This document shows, piece by piece, positions 24,336 through 32,068 of a stretch of 64,000 nucleotides of DNA. Made by a program: the position numbers and the translations under genes. The notes under the pieces were generated by a model. It saw only the letters and a program-made list of their open reading frames with translations, ran no database searches and was not told the DNA's origin. Position 1 is the stretch's first letter, and each line of letters starts with the position of its first letter. This DNA is from Geothrix sp. 21YS21S-2 (GTDB lineage Bacteria; Acidobacteriota; Holophagae; Holophagales; Holophagaceae): NCBI RefSeq assembly GCF_030846775.1, contig NZ_CP132910.1, positions 1,150,001 to 1,214,000 of the forward strand, read 5' to 3'.

Positions 24336-25196
24336 ATGACCCTTTCCCACGTTCCACTTCCCACCTCCTTGGCCCTGCTTCTGGTGGCCGGAATCTCCTG
24401 CCAACCCAAGGCCAGCGATGCCGCCGTCCAGGCCCAGGTGGCGGCGCAGCTTCAGACCAAGGCGGCGGAGGACCGGGTCGCCGCCCTGGAGAAGCAGGTC
24501 AGCGACATGAAGGATGGCAAGAACGTCACCACGGGGAACCAGGAAGCCGTCAACCAGATTTCCGCGGCGCACCTGCGGGCCCTGGACCGTCAACTGGCGG
24601 AGGCCCGGCGGCACGCAGCGGACCGCCGCAGGGACGCGGACACCGCGGCCTCCATCCCGGCCCAGGAGCGCCCCCGCCACGCCATGATCGAGGTTCCGGC
24701 CGGCGCGCGCCTCACCGTCACGGTGGGCGCCGAACTGACCACGGACCGAAACCAGCCGGGCGATCCCTGGTCGGGCACCCTGGCGGAGGCCGTCCAGGTT
24801 GGGAACACCGTGGTTTGGCCTTCGGGCACGGCCGTCAGCGGGGTGGTGGCCCAGAGCCTGCCCGCCGGCCGTCTATCGAGCGGAACCGGCGGTCTGGGCA
24901 TCCGGCTGACCACGGTGGGCAACGACGTGGTGGATGCGGGCACCTACATGGTCGTGGGCGACAGCCGAGGCAAGCGGGACGCCAAGTTCATCGGCGGCAC
25001 GGCGGCTCTGGGCGCCCTGGTGGGGCTGCTTACGGACAAGAACCACCAGGGGGACCACGCCCTGGGCGGCGCGGCGGCGGGTGCCGTGGCCGGAACCGCC
25101 CTGGCCGCCGGAACCGCCGAGACGGTGATCCGCATTCCCGCGCACCAGACGGTTACGTTCTCCCTCTCTTCCCCCGAACAGGTGACCTTCAAGTAG
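24336..25196 (+). CDS. Lipoprotein-like protein with coiled coil and glycine-zipper-like tail
   Basis: 286 residues. The N-terminal signal ends in 'LLVAGISC', an imperfect lipobox (cysteine near residue 22). A coiled coil follows (about 30-110). A beta-rich domain comes next ('MIEVPAGARLTVTVGAELTTDRNQPGDPWSGTLAEAVQVGNTVVWPSGTAVSGVV'). A glycine/alanine-rich segment 'GGTAALGALVGLL', then 'GGAAAGAVAGTALAAGTA', could insert in or lie on the membrane. The tail 'IRIPAHQTVTFSL' resembles the end of other envelope proteins that carry a similar domain. Role unknown; it probably sits in the cell envelope. Confidence 0.78.
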   Translation: MTLSHVPLPTSLALLLVAGISCQPKASDAAVQAQVAAQLQTKAAEDRVAALEKQVSDMKDGKNVTTGNQEAVNQISAAHLRALDRQLAEARRHAADRRRDADTAASIPAQERPRHAMIEVPAGARLTVTVGAELTTDRNQPGDPWSGTLAEAVQVGNTVVWPSGTAVSGVVAQSLPAGRLSSGTGGLGIRLTTVGNDVVDAGTYMVVGDSRGKRDAKFIGGTAALGALVGLLTDKNHQGDHALGGAAAGAVAGTALAAGTAETVIRIPAHQTVTFSLSSPEQVTFK

Positions 25197-25289
25197 GACC
25201 TCAGAGGGTGTCTGCCCTTGGGTTCGAAGCCGCCACGCCGGGATCACGGCCGGAATCCGGGCGTCACGGAAGATCGCCCCACTCCCCGC

Positions 25290-25679
25290 TCAGGCCATGA
25301 GCAGGCCGGTACCGTATGAGTTGTCCACCGCGCATCGCCAGGCACCGCTCCCATCCCGCGTGAACACGTAGGTGGCCTCCCGTGCGATGAGGACCTGGGC
25401 CCCCGAGGGGTCCTTGGCGCGGAGCTCGGCCTTGCCTAGAACCAGCGCCGTGGCCCCGCCCTCGATGACCACCAGCTTGTCCTGAGTGACATGCAGGCTG
25501 TGGTTGAAATGCTCCGCGATGGCCGTGAAGGCCTTCCGGATCTGGTCCTTGCCGGTGGCGTTCAAGCCGGGACGGACCACGAGGGTCGCATCCTCGGCAT
25601 AGAAAGCCATCACGGCGTCCAGGTCCTCCCGGTTGATGGCATCATCGGCGGCGTGAATGATTGCTTCGAGTTCGTGCAT
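25290..25679 (-). CDS. SnoaL-like/DUF4440 domain protein
   Basis: 129 residues, with the NTF2-like pattern 'AIIHAADDAINREDLDAVMAFYAEDATLVVRPGLNATGKDQIRKAFTAIAEHF' followed by paired beta strands ('ALVLGKAELRAKDPSGAQVLIAREATYVFTRDGSGAWRCAVDNSYG'). Members include ketosteroid-isomerase-like enzymes and many small-molecule binding proteins with no known reaction. ATG 25679. No operon partner: it is separated from the caspase gene by about 120 bases on the same strand. Confidence 0.85.
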   Translation of the reverse strand: MHELEAIIHAADDAINREDLDAVMAFYAEDATLVVRPGLNATGKDQIRKAFTAIAEHFNHSLHVTQDKLVVIEGGATALVLGKAELRAKDPSGAQVLIAREATYVFTRDGSGAWRCAVDNSYGTGLLMA

Positions 25680-25800
25680 GGACTTGGCTCCCTTGCCAAG
25701 GGTATCGCCTATCCACGCGCCCCACCGCCATCCCCTTCGCCGCCTGCCGGCGGTTTCGATGGCCTTGGCCTGGGTAGGCCCGGATCCTGCACCGGCTCCT

Positions 25801-27309
25801 TCAATCCAGGTCTTTCTCCCCCAGGTTTTTCAGGGCCTGGGTCGCGGCCTCGCCCTTGGGCGGCGGCACGATCGCAACCTCCCCCAGATCCGCGATCACG
25901 TGTACGGTCCGGTCGGCCACCACCTCCACGTCCAGCAGGTACGGGAGCCCGCGCGACCGGGACTGGACCGAGAAGGCCTGCACCTTCACCTGGCCCGGAG
26001 GCATACGCAGTGTGAACGATTCTCCGGGGCGGAGAACCCCGACCAGCCGCCCCCCGATTTCCACCTCGTAGGTCGCTGCCGCGCCCATGATCAGGTGTTT
26101 GGGACGGAAGAAGCACAACCGGCCTTTCAACGGTCCCCGGACCGGCTCGCTGCCGGCGGCGGCCAGCACGGACACCACCGTCGGGCCCAGCTTCCCGGAC
26201 ACCACCCCGAAGCGCGCCACCAAGGGCAACTCCACGCCCTCGGCGCAGAAGGCCCGGGCCCGGGCCCGATCCAGTTCGAGGATTCCCTTGGTCTGGCGCA
26301 CGTGGGAGGCGGCCCAGGGTTCGATCTTCAGGTCCACCGGCAGGCGCCTCGTATCCATGTCATAGCTGGCCGGGTAAAGCCGGGCCGTGCCCACCCGGAG
26401 GGGTGGCAGTTCGGCCAACCGGGCGGCGGCTTCTGCCGGCGTCTCGAAAACGCCTTGGGACAGGGCTCGTTCCGCCGCAGCGCCCGCAAGATAGGGCCCC
26501 GGCAGGGGGGATGGCGGCGCCATGGCCGGAGCGGGCGAGCCCGCTCCGGATACGAAGTAGAAGTCGCTGCGCAGGCTGCTGCTCTCCCACGGCACCTGGA
26601 CGTTCTGGGTGTCAGCCATGACCCCGTTCCGCACCCGCTTGAAGATGTCCTCCACCTTCAAGCCCGGTGCCTCCAGATTGGCCAGCAGGTGCCGGGTGTA
26701 GAGCCCGTTGCTCCCCGTCCCGTCGGCGGCGGTGCGGCCTGGGGCCGTGGCGAAGGCGATGTAGCTGCCCGCAGGCGCGTCCATCTGGGCCAGCCCCGCC
26801 GACGCGCCGCGGGAGCCGGTGGCGAAGGGGTTGTTGCGGCAGGCGTCCAGAATCATGAGGTTGAGCCGGTTGCCGGCAGCCTCCAGCTTGGCAAGCACGG
26901 CATCGGCGTCAAGGGCCCCGTACGCCACCTCCTCCTCGCCGGAGAAGTCCCCGCCCACGGGCATCAGGTAATTGCGGCCCTTCACCTGCATGCCGTGGCC
27001 GGCAAAATAGAACAGGCCAACCCCGCCACCCTGGAGGTCGCTGCCGAATTGGCGAAGGGCCTTGACCATCTGGTCCCGGGTCGCGTTCTCCAGTTCGGCC
27101 ACGGTGAACCCGCAACGCTCCAGGGCGCCGGCCATGGCGCGGGCGTCGTTGACCGGGTTCTTCAGGGGCGCTGCAGCGTAGGCGCCGTTGCCGATCACCA
27201 GGGCGATGCGCCGCTCAGGCTGGGCCTCGGCCACCCGCACACCACGGTCCGCCTCCTGGGCCGCAGCAGAGAGGAAGAGCAGCAGGAGGGCCAGGCTCGC
27301 GCGGATCAT
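25801..27309 (-). CDS. Exported caspase-family (C14) protein with C-terminal extension
   Basis: 502 residues from ATG 27309, which has GAGG upstream; the frame extends further 5' without a better start. The signal peptide is at about 1-18 ('RASLALLLLFLSAAA'). The caspase domain spans about residues 30-260: 'RRIALVIGNGAYAAAPLKNPVNDARAMAGALERCGF', catalytic H105 in 'FYFAGHGMQ' and C157 in 'LMILDACRNNPF'. The C-terminal half is beta-rich with no recognised domain. It ends in a segment like PEGA ('VEIGGRLVGVLRPGESFTLRMPPGQVKVQA', about 410-445). This is the second exported caspase-like gene in the window, with a different architecture from the WD40 one. The dyad is intact. Confidence 0.92.
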   Translation of the reverse strand: MIRASLALLLLFLSAAAQEADRGVRVAEAQPERRIALVIGNGAYAAAPLKNPVNDARAMAGALERCGFTVAELENATRDQMVKALRQFGSDLQGGGVGLFYFAGHGMQVKGRNYLMPVGGDFSGEEEVAYGALDADAVLAKLEAAGNRLNLMILDACRNNPFATGSRGASAGLAQMDAPAGSYIAFATAPGRTAADGTGSNGLYTRHLLANLEAPGLKVEDIFKRVRNGVMADTQNVQVPWESSSLRSDFYFVSGAGSPAPAMAPPSPLPGPYLAGAAAERALSQGVFETPAEAAARLAELPPLRVGTARLYPASYDMDTRRLPVDLKIEPWAASHVRQTKGILELDRARARAFCAEGVELPLVARFGVVSGKLGPTVVSVLAAAGSEPVRGPLKGRLCFFRPKHLIMGAAATYEVEIGGRLVGVLRPGESFTLRMPPGQVKVQAFSVQSRSRGLPYLLDVEVVADRTVHVIADLGEVAIVPPPKGEAATQALKNLGEKDLD

Positions 27310-27722
27310 GGGCAGCCTCACTCGGGGGTGTACCTTCCACAATAACACCAAGCTAACGCCCGAAGGACCTGTGGGCCTAACCCTCGCCCCAGCGCACAAT
27401 CAAAGCCTTCACGATCTGCTGCACCTGGGCCAACGGCTCGCCGGCCCGGCTGGGGACCTGCAGCTCCTTCCTGGGGCCGCCCTTCAGCCGCTTACGGACC
27501 CGTTTCCTCACGGAAAGGCTGACACCCGGTCCGCTTCCGTTCGGCTGCCCTTCCCGGCAGCCGCTGGTGTGGCAGGAACCGGCAGCCCGAAGGCAGCCAA
27601 ACCTGTGCCGTCGCCCGATCGACGAACGAGCCGCCTCCTGACCTCAGTGAAGAAGGGTGATGGCTGCGCATGCTATTCCGACACCTCGGATCGAACAGTC
27701 AGGGAACGCGGCTCCATCCCGA
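27310..27722. other. Intergenic region with no confident gene
   Basis: About 410 bases between the caspase gene and the SDR gene, both leftward. A 44-codon GTG-started frame at 27377-27511 on the minus strand is protein-like ('LQVPSRAGEPLAQVQQIVKALIVRWGEG') but has no ribosome binding site, so I leave it unannotated. An inverted repeat near 27540-27560 (CGGCTGCC with GGCAGCCG) could act as a terminator for the SDR unit, but has no T-run. Confidence 0.35.
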
Positions 27723-28505
27723 TTACACCGTCGGCACGGTCCCTCCGTCGATGACATACTCGGTGCCCGTGATCGAGGCGGCGCGAGGCGAGACCAGGAA
27801 CGTGATCAGGTCGGCTACCTCGTGAGGCCGAGCTGGGCGGCCGAGCGGGATGCCCCCAAGGGAATCCATGATGATCTTCTTCCCACCCTCGTAGTCGGTT
27901 CCAGCCTGGTTCGCAAGCCGCTCGGCGAGCCGAACGGATGCCTCGGTCTCAATCCACCCCGGAGAGACGCGCACCACACGGATGCCCTTCGGCGTGACCT
28001 CCTTCGACAAGCTCTTGCTGTAGGTCGACAGCGCGGCTTTCGCTGCGGCATAGGCGGTCGTCGATTCCGGCAGTGGCAGTTCACGCTGTATGGACGTGAC
28101 GTGGATGACGACACCCGATCCCTGCGCAATCATCAAGGGGAGCAAGGCCCTGTCGATGCGCACAGCAGGCATCAGATTCTGACTGATCGCGACCTCCCAC
28201 TCGGCATCGCTCAGGCTCGCGAAGCCGCCGGCAGGCGCGCTCGATCCGCCGAGAACGTTGATGACGATATCGATGCCGCCGAGACGATCCCGAACCGCAT
28301 CCGTGACCGTCCGGCACCCATTCGCCGTGGCCAGATCAGCGGCGATATATATGACGCCCTCGGGCGCCCCATGGGGAACCGAACGCGCTGTCGCGAGGAC
28401 CATCACGCCTTCCTTGCGCAAGGACTCGACGACGGCTGCACCCACGCCCTTCGTTCCGCCCGTTACAAGCGCTCTTCGGCCATTGAGTTCAAGGCTGAAG
28501 CTCAT
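27723..28505 (-). CDS. Short-chain dehydrogenase/reductase
   Basis: 260 residues with the classical SDR pattern. The cofactor loop is '[12 protein letters not shown]' (TGxxxGxG). 'INVLGG' stands where NNAG is usual. The catalytic S is in '[11 protein letters not shown]' and the Y-x3-K pair in 'YAAAKAAL'. The C-terminal '[15 protein letters not shown]' is typical of the 3-oxoacyl-ACP reductase-like branch. NAD(P)-dependent oxidation or reduction is expected; the substrate is unknown. The start overlaps the stop of the SnoaL-like gene by 4 bases (ATGA), so they are coupled. The pair is divergent from an HxlR regulator, a common arrangement for stress- or xenobiotic-inducible cassettes. Confidence 0.93.
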   Translation of the reverse strand: MSFSLELNGRRALVTGGTKGVGAAVVESLRKEGVMVLATARSVPHGAPEGVIYIAADLATANGCRTVTDAVRDRLGGIDIVINVLGGSSAPAGGFASLSDAEWEVAISQNLMPAVRIDRALLPLMIAQGSGVVIHVTSIQRELPLPESTTAYAAAKAALSTYSKSLSKEVTPKGIRVVRVSPGWIETEASVRLAERLANQAGTDYEGGKKIIMDSLGGIPLGRPARPHEVADLITFLVSPRAASITGTEYVIDGGTVPTV

Positions 28506-28828
28506 GGGATGATTTCCAGAGATGCGATCTTGGTGCTTTCGAGGTTGAAGAAGTATCGAAGGTCCACGGGGCTTCCGGGGAAGTTGCCGGTTACCCTGCT
28601 GGCGACGATGGTTCTTCCGTCCTTGAATTCAGAAGCGAAAGGTTCACTCGTGTAGGTGTACCTCTCCGAGGATTCCTTTTTCCACTGCTTGATGGCAGCC
28701 AGGCCGATGTAGGCGTGGCCTTCGTCCTTCACCACTGCGTCGTCCTGGAAACAGCGGGCAAGGTCGTCAAGGTCGCCCTTGTCCATGGCGAAATAGGCGT
28801 CGACGGATGCGGGCAGGTCGAGAAACAT
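28502..28828 (-). CDS. SnoaL-like (NTF2-fold) protein coupled to SDR
   Basis: 108 residues with an NTF2-like fold: '[53 protein letters not shown]' and paired strands to '[17 protein letters not shown]'. ATG 28828 with GGGAG upstream. It is first in the two-gene unit with the SDR, overlapping by ATGA. GC content here is lower than in the core genes of the window, consistent with acquired DNA. The function is probably detoxification or small-molecule turnover, by context only. Confidence 0.85.
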   Translation of the reverse strand: MFLDLPASVDAYFAMDKGDLDDLARCFQDDAVVKDEGHAYIGLAAIKQWKKESSERYTYTSEPFASEFKDGRTIVASRVTGNFPGSPVDLRYFFNLESTKIASLEIIP

Positions 28829-28923
28829 GGGGGCAGCTCCCTGGAGGCTCGTCGGATCGCGCCGTGCGACCCGAGTTGATCAGGGGGAAGGATAGGGTTA
28901 GACTCCTGAACGAACAAGAACCC

Positions 28924-28953
28924 ACTAAAAAGTAAGGGGCTTACGAAAAAGTA
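28924..28953. promoter_or_regulatory. Overlapping dyads before the HxlR gene
   Basis: The AT-rich stretch just before the HxlR ATG holds GTAAG-GGG-CTTAC (28932-28944), ACT-AAAA-AGT (28924-28933) and TAC-GAAAAA-GTA. The octamer AAAAAGTA is repeated 19 bases apart (28927 and 28946). Nested ACT/AGT half-sites resemble those used by HxlR/YodB-type repressors, whose known boxes have TACT-N7-AGTA form. It lies between the divergent regulator and SnoaL-SDR genes and may control both. Confidence 0.5.
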
Positions 28954-29309
28954 TGTCTGAAGAATGGACACCCACCTCCGCAGCCGCCGCTGTTGGGCAG
29001 GCCCTCCGGATTCTCGAAGGAAGATGGAAGCTGGAGATCCTGTTCCATCTGTTCGGCGGCAGGATCCTGCGCTTCTCCGAGCTCGAAAAGGCGATCCCGG
29101 CCATCACCCAGAAGATGCTGATCCAGCAGCTGCGTCAGATGGAAAAAGATGGAATCGTCAGGCGGATCGTCCATCACCAGGTGCCACCGAAAGTCGAGTA
29201 TGGCTTGACCGTTTGGGGTCAGGCGCTCTGCCCAACCCTTGATGCCCTGCTGAAGTGGGCCGATCTGCGCGAGGATCGCACAGGAGCGACACCCGCTACC
29301 ATTCCGTGA
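28953..29309 (+). CDS. HxlR-family transcriptional regulator
   Basis: 118 residues with the winged-helix HxlR pattern 'ALRILEGRWKLEILFHLFGGRILRFSELEKAIPAITQKMLIQQLRQMEKDGIVRRIVHHQVPPKVEYGLTVWGQALCPTLDALLKWADL'. HxlR proteins act as dimers on divergent promoters. The adjacent leftward SnoaL-SDR genes are the probable target. There is no redox cysteine near the N-terminus of the YodB kind. No strong ribosome binding site is close to the ATG; the AAGGGG upstream is about 13 bases away, so translation may be weak. Confidence 0.92.
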   Translation: MSEEWTPTSAAAAVGQALRILEGRWKLEILFHLFGGRILRFSELEKAIPAITQKMLIQQLRQMEKDGIVRRIVHHQVPPKVEYGLTVWGQALCPTLDALLKWADLREDRTGATPATIP

Positions 29310-29358
29310 GATACCTGCCGCAATGTGGGAACCCCCGCATTCTCGAGGGTGCAACAGA

Positions 29359-29510
29359 TGTGCGATGCGTGGGAAACCGCGCGATCCAGGCAGGAAGCAA
29401 TAGAGGCGAAATCCGATGACGCTGTGAAACGGGGAAAGCCAGATCAGGCTGACCCTGAGTCGCTACGCATGAGGGTGACGACCTGTCGCGCTCGACCCGG
29501 CATCACGTGC
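29359..29510 (+). ncRNA. Candidate group II intron 5' remnant
   Basis: The segment begins GTGCGATGCG, matching the GUGYG 5' end of group II introns. It then forms a GCGTGG-GAAA-CCGCGC hairpin with a GNRA-type tetraloop. It continues as purine-rich structured-looking sequence with repeated GAAA and GNNGAC motifs until the DUF1330 gene. There is no reverse transcriptase gene nearby and no domain V, so only a 5' fragment could be present. The assignment rests on recalled general features of intron domain I and is uncertain. Confidence 0.25.
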
Positions 29511-29516
29511 CCGCGC

Positions 29517-29888
29517 TCAGACCATGATCTCGCTGGGCTTCACAGGTTGCAGTACGATATCGGCAACCGCGGCCTGCCCGACCTTGAAAGCAGCCTGGTA
29601 TTCGGGATCCTCGACCATCGCTTTGAACGTGGACCGTCGCGGATACCGGACGAGCACGACGGCATCCCACCCCTTCGTTTCCCCGGTGGTGAGCACCGGC
29701 AGGCCGTCGCCGCCGAACAGGATTTCTGCGCCGAATCCAGCCAGGATCGGCTTCGCCATTCGCATGTATTCCCGATGGTTCTCGCGGCCGCCATCGGGCG
29801 CGAACCGCGGAAGATTCAGCATCACGACGGGTGAGTCATCGTCTCCCGCCAGGAAGGTCTCGAATGCGGCAGGTGAAAAGGCAACCAT
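29517..29888 (-). CDS. DUF1330 family protein
   Basis: 123 residues from ATG 29888, with AAAGGAGAG upstream. The dimeric ferredoxin-like pattern of DUF1330 is visible: 'PVVMLNLPRFAPDGGRENHREYMRMAKPILAGFGAEILFGGDGLPVLTTGETKGWDAVVLVRYPRRSTFKAMVEDPEYQAAFKVGQAAVADIVLQPV'. Its biochemical function is unknown. It is divergent from the AraC C-terminal fragment at 30005, and intact relatives of this pairing might be regulated by AraC (inference). A perfect 17-bp dyad lies 20 bases upstream of the start. Confidence 0.88.
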   Translation of the reverse strand: MVAFSPAAFETFLAGDDDSPVVMLNLPRFAPDGGRENHREYMRMAKPILAGFGAEILFGGDGLPVLTTGETKGWDAVVLVRYPRRSTFKAMVEDPEYQAAFKVGQAAVADIVLQPVKPSEIMV

Positions 29889-29907
29889 GTCTCTCTCCTT
29901 TGGTGTG

Positions 29908-29924
29908 GCACTCGAAGCGAGTGC
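29908..29924. promoter_or_regulatory. 17-bp perfect dyad upstream of the DUF1330 gene
   Basis: GCACTCGAAGCGAGTGC has 7-bp arms and a 3-base centre. It lies 20 bases before the DUF1330 start, in a promoter position. It could be an operator or the footprint of a divergent regulator. It does not resemble a terminator because no T-run follows on either strand. Confidence 0.4.
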
Positions 29925-30004
29925 GGTGTTCGAGCACAGCCTTGCACTGTGCCAGGCAGGTTCTCCCTGGGGGACCGGATTCATCCGGCCTCGCCGACCC
30001 GGTC

Positions 30005-30304
30005 ATGGCGAAATCGCTCACCGCAATGCATCGCGAGGTCGCCCGGATATGGACGGTGGCAAGTCTTGCAAGACACTGTGGTGTCTCTCGATCAACCCTC
30101 GCTACCCGGTTCCAGACGGTGGTGGGGGTTGCTCCTATCGCCTATCTGACTCGTTGGAGAATCGCCTTGGCGAAAGACGAACGCTCCCACGGAATCAAGA
30201 CCGTTGGGGAGATCGCCTTGTCCGTGGGGTTTCACTCTTCGAGCGGTTTCAGTACAGCCTTCACTCGCATGGTCGGATGTTCCCCCAAGCGGTTAAAAGC
30301 CTGA
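30005..30304 (+). pseudogene. AraC-family regulator reduced to its DNA-binding half
   Basis: The frame encodes the two helix-turn-helix units of an AraC regulator: 'IWTVASLARHCGVSRSTLATRFQTVVGVAPIAYLTRWRIALAKDERSHGIKTVGEIALSVGFHSSSGFSTAFTRMVGCSPKRLKA'. The usual N-terminal cupin sensor (about 180 residues) is missing. Upstream sequence keeps only 'SSGLADPVMAKSLTAMHREV', the linker normally after the cupin, and then turns into the promoter region of the divergent DUF1330 gene. ATG 30005 would give a 99-residue stand-alone DNA-binding protein. It is probably decayed, but expression cannot be excluded. Confidence 0.75.
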
Positions 30305-30484
30305 AGGACCGGCAAGGGTGGCTGAAGTCTATTCGGTAGGCCCTGAGGAATCTGCTGTACCATGTCCTCCCCCACCGGGGAGCCCAGGGTTTCCGACCCT
30401 TCGTGTGGCGGTTCCCAACTGGATCTTGAGGTCGTTGCCTACAGACATTTAAGGCTCATTTATTGCCTGTGGATTGGAGCAGCC

Positions 30485-32050
30485 ATGAGAATAAGCACCA
30501 AACTGTTCGTCGGCTTCGGAATCGTCCTGGTTTCCGCGCTCGGCGTCTCCATCGCCGCACTTCTGGCCATTTCCTCCCTCCGTTCCAACATCAACAACCT
30601 TCTCTTGCTGAGGTTGCCCCAGTTGCAGAGCTCCAAGGAAATCACCATGAACGTCTATGCCAGCGCCGTCTACATCGATGACGCGCTTCTCGAAACGGAC
30701 CTCGTCGCCGCCCGGGCCGAGTTGGCGATGACGGGGTTGAGCCGAAAAAGCACGCTCGAGAACATGGAGAAATTGAAGGCATCGCTTCGGACCGAGGAGG
30801 ACCGGGCCCTCTATAATCTGATCATCGACAAGAGGACCCCCTATGCAGAAATGCGCGATGTCCTGATCAAGGCTGTGCAGGAGGGCCGGAAGGCGGATGC
30901 ACACCAGGTTCTGGCCACCATCAAACCCTTGAGGAAGGCCTTCTTCGATGCCTTGAAAGCCTTTGACGAGCATGTCCAGGCACAGGCCATCCGTGCCGGG
31001 GCCGACACCGAAGCCAGCGTTCGCAACGCCTGGATCATCCAAGGAACCATCCTGATCACCGCCCTGGTCCTGGGCATCATGGCCATGTTCTGGTGCATCA
31101 GGAGCATCGCGTTGCCCTTGAAGGAATTCCAGAAGACGGTGGCCTTTCTTGGGGAAGGCGACTTCACGGGCAAGGTCGGCGTGGCGACCCGGGACGAGTT
31201 CGGCCAGATGGGCTCGGCCCTCAACACGGCCATGGCCTCCCTCCGCACGGCCTTCACGCGGTTGAGGAACAACGCGCTGCAGGTGGCCAGCGGCTCCACT
31301 GAACTCAGTTCCGCCAGTGGGCAGATGGCTTCGGCGAGCAGCGAAATCAGCCATTCCTCCGAGGAGCAGCGGCACGCCCTGGAGAAGGTGGCCTCGGCGA
31401 TGCTTCAATTCGCGGCCTCGATCGAACAGGTGAGCCAGCATGTGCGCCAGTCGAGGGGCCAGGTGGAACGGGCCGAACTGGCGGTGATCGAGGGAACGAA
31501 CGTCGGGAGCGCCAGCAGCCAGGCCATGAATTCCATCCGGGAAACCAATGAGCTGATGGTCCAGGCCGTGACGGTGATCCAGGACATCGCCCGCCAGACC
31601 AACCTGCTCAGCCTGAATGCGGCCATCGAAGCCGCCAAGGCCGGGAGCCTGGGCAAGGGCTTCTCGGTCGTCGCCGAGGAGGTCAGGAAGCTTGCGGAAC
31701 GGTCGGGCCAGGCCGCACGCGAGATCGCCGACCTCATCACCCGCACCAACGGAGCGGTGCAGGATGGGGTGAACCGGGTCCAGGACTCCGTGCGGGTGCT
31801 CGACAGCATCCGGGAATCCACCCAGGTCATCGCCGGCATGACCAAGGAGATCGAGACCGCCATAACCGAGCAGGCCACCACCAGCCAGGAGGTTTCCCGG
31901 CAGTTGGAGAAAGTGAGCGGCCAGGTGGCTCACAACAGCGCTGCCACCATGCAGATGTCCGCCTCCATCCAGGAGGTCACCCGCACGGCCGATGAATTGG
32001 CCAAGGCGGCGGAGCAGCTTCGTGATGCCGTCGCCAACTACCGGGTCTAG
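30485..32050 (+). CDS. Methyl-accepting chemotaxis protein with 4HB-type sensor
   Basis: 521 residues from ATG 30485. TM1 lies at about 8-30. A four-helix-bundle periplasmic domain follows (about 30-185, all-helical, '[45 protein letters not shown]'). TM2 is at about 190-212, then HAMP ('[24 protein letters not shown]'). The signalling domain has its conserved hairpin near residue 365 ('[20 protein letters not shown]', '[25 protein letters not shown]'). The sensor class differs from the Cache receptor at 2217, so they likely sense different compounds. No C-terminal tethering peptide. The gene is separated from the AraC fragment and is probably transcribed alone. Confidence 0.94.
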   Translation: MRISTKLFVGFGIVLVSALGVSIAALLAISSLRSNINNLLLLRLPQLQSSKEITMNVYASAVYIDDALLETDLVAARAELAMTGLSRKSTLENMEKLKASLRTEEDRALYNLIIDKRTPYAEMRDVLIKAVQEGRKADAHQVLATIKPLRKAFFDALKAFDEHVQAQAIRAGADTEASVRNAWIIQGTILITALVLGIMAMFWCIRSIALPLKEFQKTVAFLGEGDFTGKVGVATRDEFGQMGSALNTAMASLRTAFTRLRNNALQVASGSTELSSASGQMASASSEISHSSEEQRHALEKVASAMLQFAASIEQVSQHVRQSRGQVERAELAVIEGTNVGSASSQAMNSIRETNELMVQAVTVIQDIARQTNLLSLNAAIEAAKAGSLGKGFSVVAEEVRKLAERSGQAAREIADLITRTNGAVQDGVNRVQDSVRVLDSIRESTQVIAGMTKEIETAITEQATTSQEVSRQLEKVSGQVAHNSAATMQMSASIQEVTRTADELAKAAEQLRDAVANYRV

Positions 32051-32068
32051 CAAGGAATCGAAGGGATT

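Noticed and set aside
27377-27511. 44-codon GTG frame upstream of the second caspase gene
   Set aside because: Protein-like tail but no ribosome binding site and a weak start; evidence too thin.
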